A stretch of DNA of 64,000 bases. It comes from Tremella fuciformis (Eukaryota; Basidiomycota; Tremellomycetes; Tremellales; Tremellaceae). The position numbers and the translations under genes were made by a program. The stretch covers positions 558,001-622,000 of the forward strand of contig CP136494.1 in the NCBI GenBank assembly GCA_032768795.1, written 5' to 3'. Positions 10,316 through 19,974 of this stretch are shown here, in pieces. Within the stretch, counting starts at the first letter, position 1, and each line of letters starts with the position of its first letter. The notes beneath the pieces were generated by a model. It was not told where the DNA came from, did no database searches, and saw only the letters and a program-made list of their open reading frames with translations.

Positions 10316-13300
10316 GCGTGCCCCCACCTCTGGGGCTCTCAAAGGGGCACAAAACGGTACATCACACACAACATTGGATAACGGCAACATCGCTTCAGTC
10401 AACAATACTTCCCGCTTCACCCAAGGATCACCTATGCCTTCCCATCACGCTCAAGTATGGGAAAACCAACTACGACACACTTGCTATGATTGATTCTGGT
10501 GCCACAGCCAGCTTCATCAACGCAAACTTCCTCAACACTACGGACATACCAAGGATACTCAAGGATGAGCCTTTAGAGGTCTCAGTCATTGATGGACGTC
10601 CAATTTCTTCTGGCGCCATCACACACCACACCGAACCCATCACCTTGTGCCTTCCAGGTCATGAAGAGACGCTCTCTCTTGACATCACATCACTTGGCAC
10701 ATACCCCATCATCCTCGGCCTACCATGGCTCTCTCGGCACAACCCAAGCATTGATTGGTCCCGTCAGACCATCAAGTTCTCCTCTTTGCCCTGCCTGGAG
10801 CAGTGCAGCAGGTCAGACACACCTGTAGAGGCAGATTCTGCTCCTCAGTCACCAAGGAATCCTCGAAACTCAAGGAACTCAAGGACCCCAAGGACACCAA
10901 GGAAAACGAGCTCAGGTAACCTGCCCAGCACCAATGCTGCAGGTACGCCATCACCCAAGGACACAAACAACAACACCCACGGAACAACAACCTCGACCCC
11001 AAGGATATCACTCATCAGTGCCTCTGCCTTCCGGACAGCTATGAAAACGGCAGAGATCTATGGCATTACCACTACGGCTCAAGTCTCAGGTCTCATCGAC
11101 CCTCAACCTGCTCAGGAAGACGATGACGACACTATGGAACCCGACCTTCAGCAACTCAAGGAAATCATCCCCGCAGACTTCCATGACCATTTGGAAGTAT
11201 TCAGAAAGTCCAACTCCGATAAGCTCCCAGAGCACAGTGCCTATGATCATGCCATAACACTTGAAGGCAATGCGCAGCCCAAGTTTGGTCCGATCTACAG
11301 CCTCTCTGAAGTAGAGCTCAAGGCTTTGGACGAGTACCTCAAGGAAAACCTCAAGAAAGGATTCATACAACCAAGTTCAAGCCCGGCTGGCTCTCCCATC
11401 CTCTTTGTCAAGAAGCCAGATGGATCCCTCCGACTATGCGTTGACTACCGACAGCTCAACAGCATCACCAGGAAAAATCGCTACCCACTTCCATTGATAC
11501 AGGAATCTTTGGACAGGCTCAAAGGAGCTTCATGGTTCAGCAAAATCGACCTACGTGCCGCCTACAACCTTGTCCGCATTGCCAAAGGCGATGAATGGAA
11601 AACGGCATTCCGCACACGCTATGGACACTACGAGTACCTTGTAATGCCTTTTGGGCTTACAAATGCGCCCGCGTCATTCCAGAATCTCATCAATGATGTC
11701 CTCAGAGACTTCTTGGATGTCTTTGTCATCGTATACCTGGACGACATCCTCATCTTCAGCAAATCAAAGGACGAACATATCGACCACGTCAAGCAAGTCT
11801 TGCAACGACTGCAAGAGCATCATCTTTGGGCTAAGGCAGAAAAGTGCACCTTCTTCAAGCATGAGGTTGACTTCCTAGGCTACCTTGTCTCTGACAAAGG
11901 AGTCAGAATGGACCCTCACAAAGTTGAAGCTGTCACCAACTGGCCACCGCCAAAATCAGTTCATGATGTTCAAGTCTTTCTTGGCTTTGCCAACTTCTAC
12001 CGACGTTTCATCAAGGCATATTCCAAGGTCACGGCACCCCTCACACAGCTCCTACGCAAAGGAGTCGACTTTGAATGGGGCAATACAGCACAAAACGCCT
12101 TCGACACATTGAAAGCTGCTTTCACCAGCGCTCCCATCCTCCAGCACTTTCAACCAGGGAAACCCATCGTCATGGAGACAGACGCATCCGACTTTGCTAT
12201 TGCAGGCGTCCTGTCACACACCTCAGAAAATTCCAAGGAGCTTCACCCTATTGCATATTACTCCCGGAAGCTTCAACCAGCGGAACTCAACTACGAAATC
12301 TACGACAAGGAAATGCTTGCCATAGTGGAAGCATTCAAACACTGGCGACCATACCTCGAAGGAGCAAAGGAAATTACAGTCTACACCGACCACAAGAACC
12401 TGGAATACTTCACGACATCAAAGGTGCTCAACAGACGACAAGCACGTTGGGCAGAACTCTTAGCAAACTTTGACTTCAAAATCCACTACCGACCTGGAGA
12501 AAAGATGGGCAAACCCGACGCCCTGACCAGGAGGTCAGACCTTCAAGGGGGGAGTAGAGCTGCAGACGCACCTCCACATACACTCCTCAAACCAGGACAA
12601 TTCATCATTGGCGCCCTCACACCTACCGATACTTCCGACACCCCAGTGAAATCCGATTTGATGGCCAGAATAGAGCAACTTCAGCCTGAGGACCCTGTCC
12701 TTAAAGAGCTTTTGCCTTATCTGCATCATCCAGATCGACCTGTTCCCAGCACACTCCAAGGAAAATTCAAGGACTTCAGCCTCGACAACAACATCATCCG
12801 ATACAACAAGAAGATCTACATCCCGGATAACTACGATCTCAAGATTGACCTGCTTCATCAGAGTCATAATGCACCTACCGCAGGACACTATGGTCAACTC
12901 AAGACCTATCAGCTCCTCTCACGACACTATTACTTCCCAGGAATACGACAATTCACCAACACCTATGTGGACGGTTGTCACACTTGCGCACGGAACAAGG
13001 TACCTCGACACAAACCCTATGGCCCATTACAACCACTCCCAATACCGACAAAACCTTGGCAATCAATATCTATGGATGCCATTGTTAAACTACCCACTTC
13101 CAACGGCTACGACTGCATTATGGTCTTTGTTGATCGCTTCACAAAACAAGCCCACTTCATACCTTTCAAGGAAGAAGGCTTTGATGCGCCCAACCTGGCC
13201 ACAATGTTCAGACAACACATTTGGCGACTCCATGGACTTCCTAAGGACATTGTTTCCGACCGCGGCCCAATCTTCAACTCTCAATTCTGGCGAGCCTTTG

Positions 13301-14244
13301 TCAAAGGACTAGGCATCACACCAAACTTCTCTACGGCCTTCCATCCGCAATCAGATGGACAGACAGAGAGAGTCAATCAAGTCTTGGAACACTACCTTCG
13401 ATCCTTCTGCAACTATGATCAAGCAAATTGGTCCTCACTCTTGGACTTAGCAGAGTACAGTTACAACAACTCTGTTCACACATCGACAAAGTTCACACCC
13501 TTTGAAGCCAACTATGGCTATCACCCCAACGACACACTCTCGCCATGGCCATCCTCAGAAACCCAGACAGTCCCAGCAGTGGACTCACACCTTGTCACTC
13601 TGCGCTCCCTACACCAAACGCTTGCCAACAACATCAAATCAGCACAGGAGCACTACACCAAATTCTACAACCGGAAAATCAAGGAAATCACCAACAAGGA
13701 CAAGCCTCTGTTCAAAGTAGGCGATCAGGTCTTCCTCAATCGCAGGAACATACAGACCTTGCGACCGTCTCTCAAACTGGATCAAAGGATGCTAGGGCCC
13801 TTCAAAATCATTGAAGCAACATCATCTCCTCTGGCATTCAAACTCGACCTCCCACCATCAATGGCAATACATCCAGTCTTTCACGTCAACCTCTTGGAGC
13901 CAATGCGCAAGGGTCATCCTCAGCAACCACAGGACCCTCCACCGCGCATTGAAATCAATGGTCAAGAAGAATACATTGTCGACCGCATCCTGGATTCACG
14001 CATCAGCTCAGACAATGGTTATGACTACCTTGTCAGCTGGAAGGACTACTCCAGTGCCCACAATTCATGGGAACCCTGGGAGAATGTTCATCACACCACG
14101 GCCTACAACAAATTCCATCGACAACACCTAAAGGATCCTCAACAACATTTCCCTCCAACCAGAGCACACCGCCAAGCTCCAACTCAAACAAACACCAAAA
14201 GATCTGAACGCAGATCACCAAGGCTCAGAGGACTTCGCCCTTAG
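10298..14244 (+). CDS. pol: gypsy Pol (PR-RT-RH-INT-chromodomain)
   Basis: An open frame of about 1,310 residues in the -1 frame relative to gag. Its domains in order are: aspartic protease (MIDSGATASF), reverse transcriptase (FVKKPDGSLRLCVDYRQLN, MPFGLTNAP, catalytic YLDDIL), RNase H (METDASDFAIAGVL), integrase with an HHCC zinc region (HQSHN...HYG...CHTC), the DDE core beginning SMDAIV and DRG, and a C-terminal chromodomain (EYIVDRILD, YLVSWKDY, WEPWENV). No internal stop is present. The chromodomain places it in the chromovirus branch, whose members often target heterochromatin. Confidence 0.95.
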
Positions 14245-14256
14245 AGGGGGAGCTCC

Positions 14257-14765
14257 TGTCATGACTCGTGATAAGGAAAAGGAGAAAACATGACTCATGG
14301 AATGATGTGTTATTTGGAGAACGTTTATCAGTTGATTAGTCAGCCTCCACCTTGCTTAGTAAGCCTCCACCTCTGAGGCATGTTTCCTATTGGCTAGTTC
14401 AAAGAGCTTAGTCAGCCTCCACCTTTGAGGCATTTTTCCTATTGGCTAGCTTGTAGTTTCCCACGGTGGTCTAAGTGAGGCATTTATCTGATTGGTCAGT
14501 AAATCCCTCACGACCCCTCTTTAATTAGTCCTACCTTTTAGATGTGAAGGGTATAAAAGGAGGCCTCATCTGGCCCTTCCCCCCTTCTTCTTCAGCAATG
14601 GATCTTGTGTCTTCTCTTCACACAAAGTCACTCAGTTGGTCTTAACCCAACACTTCAGTCACCTCAGTACCTAAGGCAGTCATCAAGCTCTACGAGCCAG
14701 AGACTAAACCCCTTCAGTACCCAAGGCAGACCTCTCGCTACCGCAGACTACCCGCAGGCGTGACA
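14257..14765 (+). repeat. gypsy 3' LTR
   Basis: Same length (509 bp) and, by visual comparison, the same sequence as the 5' LTR. Confidence 0.95.
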
Positions 14766-14770
14766 GCTTA
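14766..14770. repeat. gypsy target-site duplication, right copy (GCTTA)
   Basis: Matches 8364-8368 and joins intron sequence of the minus-strand MULE gene. Confidence 0.85.
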
Positions 14771-14796
14771 GGCGAGCACGGTAACACCCGGCTCAC

Positions 14797-17640
14797 AGTG
14801 CATGATGGATCTTAGATCCGGGTAGGCTCGGACTTCTCCGCCGGCAAGAGCAATTTGAATCTCGTCGAGTAGAGTGTACACGTCATTCGGAGGATGAATG
14901 CCGCCCCACCATCCCTGCCCGCCAACTAAACCGATCTCTTCCTTTACGCTGTCGCAAGTGCCGCGCCACGTATCTAAATGAGCTAGAACTTGTATCATTG
15001 CGCTTATGTAGCAATCGTTTCCGGTATTTCTTATACCGGCAGGTTTGAGGAAGGAATCGATATGATCTTTGACCAAATCGGGGAGATGGATCTTGCTGCG
15101 CCGAGCGGTCGGAACCGGGGCGTTGGCCGCACTGACAGGTGGAGGAACGGCTCTGGGCTCGGGGTCCACCCGATTGGGCTTCTTCTTCGCCCGAGCGGGA
15201 TTGAGCGGCCGGATCTTGGACGGCGCTCCAGGAGCCGACTGAGTGTTCGAATCGACATCAAAAACATCTGGAGGCCCTGCTGCCACAGTTGGCGTCTTCG
15301 GTGGCTGGTAACGCCTGGAAATCGGGGATGACATTTGCGGCGCATCAACAATGCAGCCTTCCTCTTCTCCCTCTGAGGCCGAGCTCTCGTATGCGATACT
15401 ATCAACATCATCTGCAGCTGCAGATTTCGCCGGGAAGAACCGAGGATCGGGGTCGTTCAGGTCTTCTGCGTTCTCCACGCGCTTTCCCCAGTATTCCTCA
15501 AAGTCGTCGCGGTCGTCCACGCTTTTGTCAGAATCGTTGCTCAAGGCATCACCGGCATCGTCATCGGCATCGGTAGGATCGCCGATTTTTAGCTTCCTCA
15601 AGCGCGTTTCGATGACGGCCATATTCTCTTCAAAATCCAGAACTGGCCCAAGCAGCTCGAAAGAAACCATCGCCCACAGATGCAGGCATCGCTTGCCAGT
15701 ACCATGAAAGTAGGGGCAAGTGCAGGTCTCTCGTCCTCGCGGCGACCGACCACAATGAGAGACTGAGCTCGCCCCCGTGCGGCGTCTGGGGGGAAATACA
15801 GCGAAGACATCTGCTCCGAACAGATGTTGGTGGCGGGCATCAACCTTCTCGATGGGACACGGGCGGATGCAGTCAGTTTCCCAGCGATGTAAGCCCAAGA
15901 AGAGTTGTTGCTGTAAATGCGGATCGGGTCTAGCGGCCTCTGGACTGAGATCTTCGTAGAAGGGGAAATAGGCGTCGATCAAGATGATCAAGAGTCGATC
16001 TAGACTACATCGAGTCAGTCGAGATAGCCAGTGACATTGCTTCACTCACCGACGATTAACTCGACAGCTGAGGAAGACCCTATCGAACGTGCGGAAGCAA
16101 GCTTCGCTATAATTATTCGTCGACCAGGGGCCATCTCGAGTGACGCCGGCTGGCATTCCATAGTCGACGGTGCTTGGTCTCCATGATGTTGAGAACCAGG
16201 TCGCATTCAGATATCTGGACAGTCGTCCCCAAACTTCGGTGGAGGTGCAGGCTTCGACAGTCTCACCCAAAGTCGCGAAATAGGTGTCCCATTCGTCTTC
16301 TTCTGGGCAGCGTTGGACGGTTCGGATGGCATCTAGAATTTCCTGTATCTTCGCATCGCGGGTCTGGACGCCGTATGAGGACAAAAATTTGCGCAACTGC
16401 GATTGACAGGCTTGCATCATGTGGAACTGACAAGCACGGATGGGTGTCGATGGCAGGACCTCCTGTATAGCGTTGCGTTCAGCTTCGGAGGCATCGATCA
16501 TCATGAATCGCGGGCTCAGGCCGTCTTGAAGGAAAATGTCGCACCTCGTACGTAGCTCTTGCTGAGAGATGCCCGGGATGATGGGAGTGTATGCACCGTT
16601 GACGATCTGCTGAGCGGTCTCTTTACAAGCCCGCGCGAATTCGGACAACAGGAAAGCGTAGGCGGTCTGATCGGAATGGGCTGACACCATAGCAGCAACT
16701 GCGATGGATGAGGCCGGAATCCAATGAGCGAATGAGAACTCACGAGGAATCATGTGATGCTGCTCGTTCAAGGTGACCAACATCGTCAACGGGCATTTGA
16801 ACGCGTTTTTGTTCCTGTACGAGGAGTCCATGTACATGCCCATGCGAAACACTTGAAGAATGGCAGTCACACGGGCCAGCGGTGGCGCGACCACACATTC
16901 CATCCGTTGTTCGGTGTGCGTCTGTTCTGCAGCACCTGCACCTCTCTTCTTCTTTTTCTTTTTGCGATCAGGCAGTTCATTGAGTAGGAATTTCGGACCC
17001 CGCTCTCTACACCATTAGCTTCACGGAATGATGAGTGGGAGGAATGATGAGTGGGACACTGACGCGATGATACTATCAGGGCGATTTCGGGTTATGATTT
17101 CAAGGGCAGCTAATGGATTTGAATGAATCTTGTAGACGTTACCCGCCGTTACCATGGCCGTGTTGTACTCGTTGTTGCCCGGTAATCGATGAGGACAGTG
17201 GGTTTTTACCCACTGAGCATGCGGATCTCTAGTCATAACAGTCTTTTTAAACCCTACGGTCAGCTAGCTACATCAAAAGCAAGGTCCCGATGCTCACACA
17301 GCTTCAACCGGGACTTTGTCATGGAAAAGCCAGACGCGAGCTCGTGAAGGATGTGGCGCAGATATGGCGACACCTTCAGCCTTGATTTGTTCTGTACTTG
17401 TCGATGAATGTCGTTACTGAGCATAGTGATGGTGCAAGCTTGCCGCGCGCACTGCTCTCTGGTCATTTCCACCTTGCGTTCAGCTGAGCCATTGACAATG
17501 TCTGACCTCACGGTAAGATACGCGCCACAACCGATATGTGTCCGGCTTCCGGTCATCCTGCCTTCATCATCCCACTCATCCTCGATGAACTCATCGTCGG
17601 GGTCATGGTCTAGACTACCGTCCTGATCGTCTATGTCCAT
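14797..17640 (-). CDS. central part of the MULE giant gene: DDE transposase, SWIM finger, USP cysteine box
   Basis: Mutator-like transposase. The first exon (17640-17298) has an acidic start and GCGAYLTV, the second half of a WRKY/GCM1-like zinc cluster. Introns 17254-17297 (44 nt) and 17003-17059 (57 nt) lead to the catalytic core: MGMYMDSSYRNK (first Asp), MMIDASEAERNAI (second Asp), then CQFHMMQACQ, the C-x2-H of MULE transposases, and a TNNYSEACFRTFDR tail. After intron 16005-16049 comes a SWIM zinc finger (CTCPYFHGTGKRCLHLWAM). A Ser/Asp-rich linker follows, then the C19 cysteine box GNDCYISAMIQVLAHL. The exon ends at 14797 with a GTGAGC donor. The intron that follows contains the gypsy element, and the protein continues at 8352 with the USP His box. 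Confidence 0.82.
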
Positions 17641-17715
17641 GTCTTCGGAGAGATCCGCCTCCCTCGGCCAGCCACCATCACCAGCCTCTTCGTCGTTTAG
17701 TTCACCCCCAGTATC

Positions 17716-19200
17716 TCATCGAGACGATCCGGCCCTATCCGAAGAGCCGATCTTGCGGAGAGTCGATGCGGGCGAAGGGGCGAGTACACGCTCAGCATCA
17801 TCAATCTGCTTGCCTTTCCCTTTCGAAAAAGAGTGCGAAGCCGCTCTGGCGGACAGGGCCGCCAGGTTGCGCTTTATAGACGGGTCACTCCGGCGCGTCG
17901 GCGCAAGGCTTTTGGGCTGTTGCCTGGCCAGATTGAAGCCTTTGGCGTACTGGAAGAGTTCTTGCCCAATGGTGTCGCTAGTCGCCACCACCTGGGGTAT
18001 ATGGTCTTCGGGGCGCTTTTGGGCTCTGCACATACCGTTGCATTCGTATGTGACACGCCATATAAGGCTCTGGCCATCCAGATCTTCTGAATCTTCAGCA
18101 CCGTGGAGAGGATCCGATCTGAGGTGCATGCGGAGTCGGCGAGCTCGAATGTCGTTCGGATACACGCCAGGACCATCGAGCCACTCTATCGACGCTGAAG
18201 ACGACAGGACGTGCCTCTTTAGAACGTAGTCGTGATCCTGAAAAGTGAGCCTCTCTGATTGGCTTCGCCCAAAAAAAGACCTTACAAGTGCATCAAAGAA
18301 GCGAATGAGATCAGGTAGTTGTCTTTCATGACTGACATAACCCTGCTCTGAACTGATGTCGAGTCTACCCGGTCTCATCTTTGTACGAACAACCGTTATG
18401 CCGGGTGTTTGGCATGGCTTGTTGTAGTCATGATGGTGGACCGGCACGCCAGAGGGAGGATTATGACTAGACAAGTCTCCCGCGATGCGTATATCTGGAT
18501 TGGCGAAAAACTGCTGAGCCCATGTATCATAGCCGACCTGTTTGCTAGAAGACGGTGTGGTGGTTGACGGTGAACTGTCGACCGGTCGCAATGGGGTTGC
18601 CTGGCTGCTGACCGGGGCTTTTGAAACCACCTTGGGAGGTTTGGAGGGAGTGAAAGATGCGTCCGATGCAGACGTTTCTTGCGTTGTAGATTCGTAGGAG
18701 GATGTCGAGGCATCACCCAATGGGATATTCCCTTGGGAAGATGAGGTTGGAGGGGAAGTCAAGGGCTCATCTGACACGATGTGGTCATCGCGGGTCCGAT
18801 TCGCGAATGGCGTAGGTCGATGCTCGACAAGAGATGGACTTTCGACCGGAGGAGACAGGGTCCCAGGCAGGACGCTGGGCGGGGTGGCATGATGCGTGAC
18901 AATGGGGACTTGTCCGCTGATGGGGTCCGGCTGATGGTCCTGATGGTCCTGCGAAGAAGAAGCGGAAAGGCCGGCGGACCGCTCGATGCGAATCTGGGGC
19001 GGTGCTGGCTCTTCGGGACGCACCTGGGAATGGCCCGCACTCCCAGGCTGCAACGTCGAGGCGGACTTGGAAGGCTTGGACTTGCTGTTGGGCAGGATTG
19101 ATGGACGACCTCGTTTCCGCGGGCGGGTGCCAGATGTGATGAGGCCAGCCGGAATCTGACCAACAGGGGGCTCTTTTGGGCGAAACCTTTTAGCGGTCAT
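17716..19200 (-). CDS. N-terminal part of the MULE giant gene: AT-hook and first half of zinc cluster
   Basis: An open frame of 494 residues from the ATG at 19200 (another in-frame ATG lies at 19287). It has an AT-hook core (RKRGRPS) near residue 30, then a long Ser/Pro/Thr-rich low-complexity region. The last 200 residues are more ordered, ending with YVLKRHVL and WRVTYECNGMC. YECNG...C looks like the first half of the zinc cluster whose second half (GCGAYL) lies in the next exon. The frame ends in TGA at 17716-17718, but the same frame reopens at once and reaches the ATG at 17640 25 codons later. It is therefore probably one gene with either a spliced 63-nt intron (GTCTCG...CCGAG) or a nonsense mutation. 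Confidence 0.65.
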   Translation of the reverse strand: MTAKRFRPKEPPVGQIPAGLITSGTRPRKRGRPSILPNSKSKPSKSASTLQPGSAGHSQVRPEEPAPPQIRIERSAGLSASSSQDHQDHQPDPISGQVPIVTHHATPPSVLPGTLSPPVESPSLVEHRPTPFANRTRDDHIVSDEPLTSPPTSSSQGNIPLGDASTSSYESTTQETSASDASFTPSKPPKVVSKAPVSSQATPLRPVDSSPSTTTPSSSKQVGYDTWAQQFFANPDIRIAGDLSSHNPPSGVPVHHHDYNKPCQTPGITVVRTKMRPGRLDISSEQGYVSHERQLPDLIRFFDALVRSFFGRSQSERLTFQDHDYVLKRHVLSSSASIEWLDGPGVYPNDIRARRLRMHLRSDPLHGAEDSEDLDGQSLIWRVTYECNGMCRAQKRPEDHIPQVVATSDTIGQELFQYAKGFNLARQQPKSLAPTRRSDPSIKRNLAALSARAASHSFSKGKGKQIDDAERVLAPSPASTLRKIGSSDRAGSSR

Positions 19201-19745
19201 GGTCGAGCTCAATTCACTGCAAGGCTTGAGATGCGAGATGGCGAAGACGATTGACAGTTGGGGGTTAGGATATCTTGTCAAGGTCAAATAAAGACAAGTG
19301 ATGGAGCGAAGTCACGGAGGGGCATCGCAACTCTCGCACTCGCATGGGCACTGCCCCCTCCTTGTTCCCAAGTCCTCGCCTTGCCGTGGAAGACATAGCT
19401 GGCAGAGGCCAAGGCCTTCCGCCTGTCTGATTGCTAAGCGCCGTATCCATAGCTTCAGGACTGCGTTGGGTCCAAGCGCGTGTGCAGGGGGCCGTGAACA
19501 ACAAGCCTTTCTATGTACCGGGGAAAATGTGAAACGAAAGCGAATGATGAATTGATGGTCATCAGCAATGGCAAGTGCCTGGTGATGCAAATGATAAAAA
19601 TCGGCGTTATAGAGTGGCATTCGCTGTGATTATGGACATGCGACGACCTGCCCCACTGGTCTCTCGATTCAATCTTTGAGCCCCGATTCACCCCACAGAC
19701 TCATCGTAGTGGCCGCGCCTTGCGTCCGATTGAGGTTCGGTGCGC
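19201..19745 (-). promoter_or_regulatory. 5' region of the MULE giant gene
   Basis: This non-coding stretch lies between the right-terminal motif array and the start of the transposase gene. No long minus-strand frame belongs here. It presumably holds the promoter; no TATA box was recognised with confidence. Confidence 0.35.
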
Positions 19746-19974
19746 GAAAAATCACTAACGAGAGATTTTCATTGCTAAACGTGCGATTTTCACGTCTAAC
19801 ATGGGATTTTCACGTCTAGCTTACGATTATTCCTTCTAAGCGTACGATTATTCCTCCCTAATGCGGGGTTTCTATCCGTAACATCCGACTTTTTCTTCTT
19901 AGCTTCCGGAATAATGCTCGGCTCTGAAGTAGCGAGCGGATAAATATTGTTAACGTCCGATTATTTGATACCGC
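19746..19974 (-). repeat. right terminal/subterminal motif array of the MULE
   Basis: Read on the minus strand, at least seven degenerate copies of the left-end motif are seen: AATCGGACGTTAA (outermost), AGTCGGATGTTAC, AATCGTACGCTTAG, AATCGTAAGCTAG, AATCCCATGTTAG, AATCGCACGTTTAG and AATCTCTCGTTAG. They are spaced roughly 18-25 bp apart through the inner part. The orientation is inverted relative to the left end. This is a larger array than on the left. Confidence 0.7.

Larger units (their letters stand above)
8369..14765 (+). mobile_element. Ty3/gypsy chromovirus LTR retrotransposon
   Basis: The 6,397-bp element has 509-bp LTRs (TG...CA) that look identical by eye and a 5-bp duplication GCTTA. 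It has a gag ORF with a zinc knuckle and a pol ORF in the order protease, reverse transcriptase, RNase H, integrase, chromodomain. A purine run at about 14243-14251 lies just before the right LTR. No obvious tRNA-complementary primer site follows the left LTR, so self-priming is possible. It lies antisense within a 42-nt intron of the MULE giant gene. Confidence 0.95.
2385..19974. mobile_element. Mutator-like DNA transposon carrying transposase-USP-ULP gene, with a nested gypsy element
   Basis: The element is 17,590 bp long, or about 11.2 kb without the nested retrotransposon and its 5-bp duplication. It is bounded by the 9-bp duplication CGACCTGAG. The two outer 25-mers, read inward, match at roughly 15 positions including the ACGTTAA core. 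Arrays of a degenerate 13-mer (consensus AATCGYACGTTAG) lie inside both ends in inverted orientation. It carries two facing transcription units: a coiled-coil gene on plus (2813-5013) and a giant transposase/protease gene on minus (19200 to 5138). MULE class is assigned from the transposase motifs, the SWIM finger and the 9-bp duplication. It lies inside an exon of a host gene. Confidence 0.8.

Noticed and set aside
14768..14796. Natural C-terminus of the USP Cys-box exon at the TAA beside the gypsy element
   Set aside because: The stop is created by reading into intron sequence and the target duplication; a good donor at 14796 and matching acceptor at 8353 explain the structure better.
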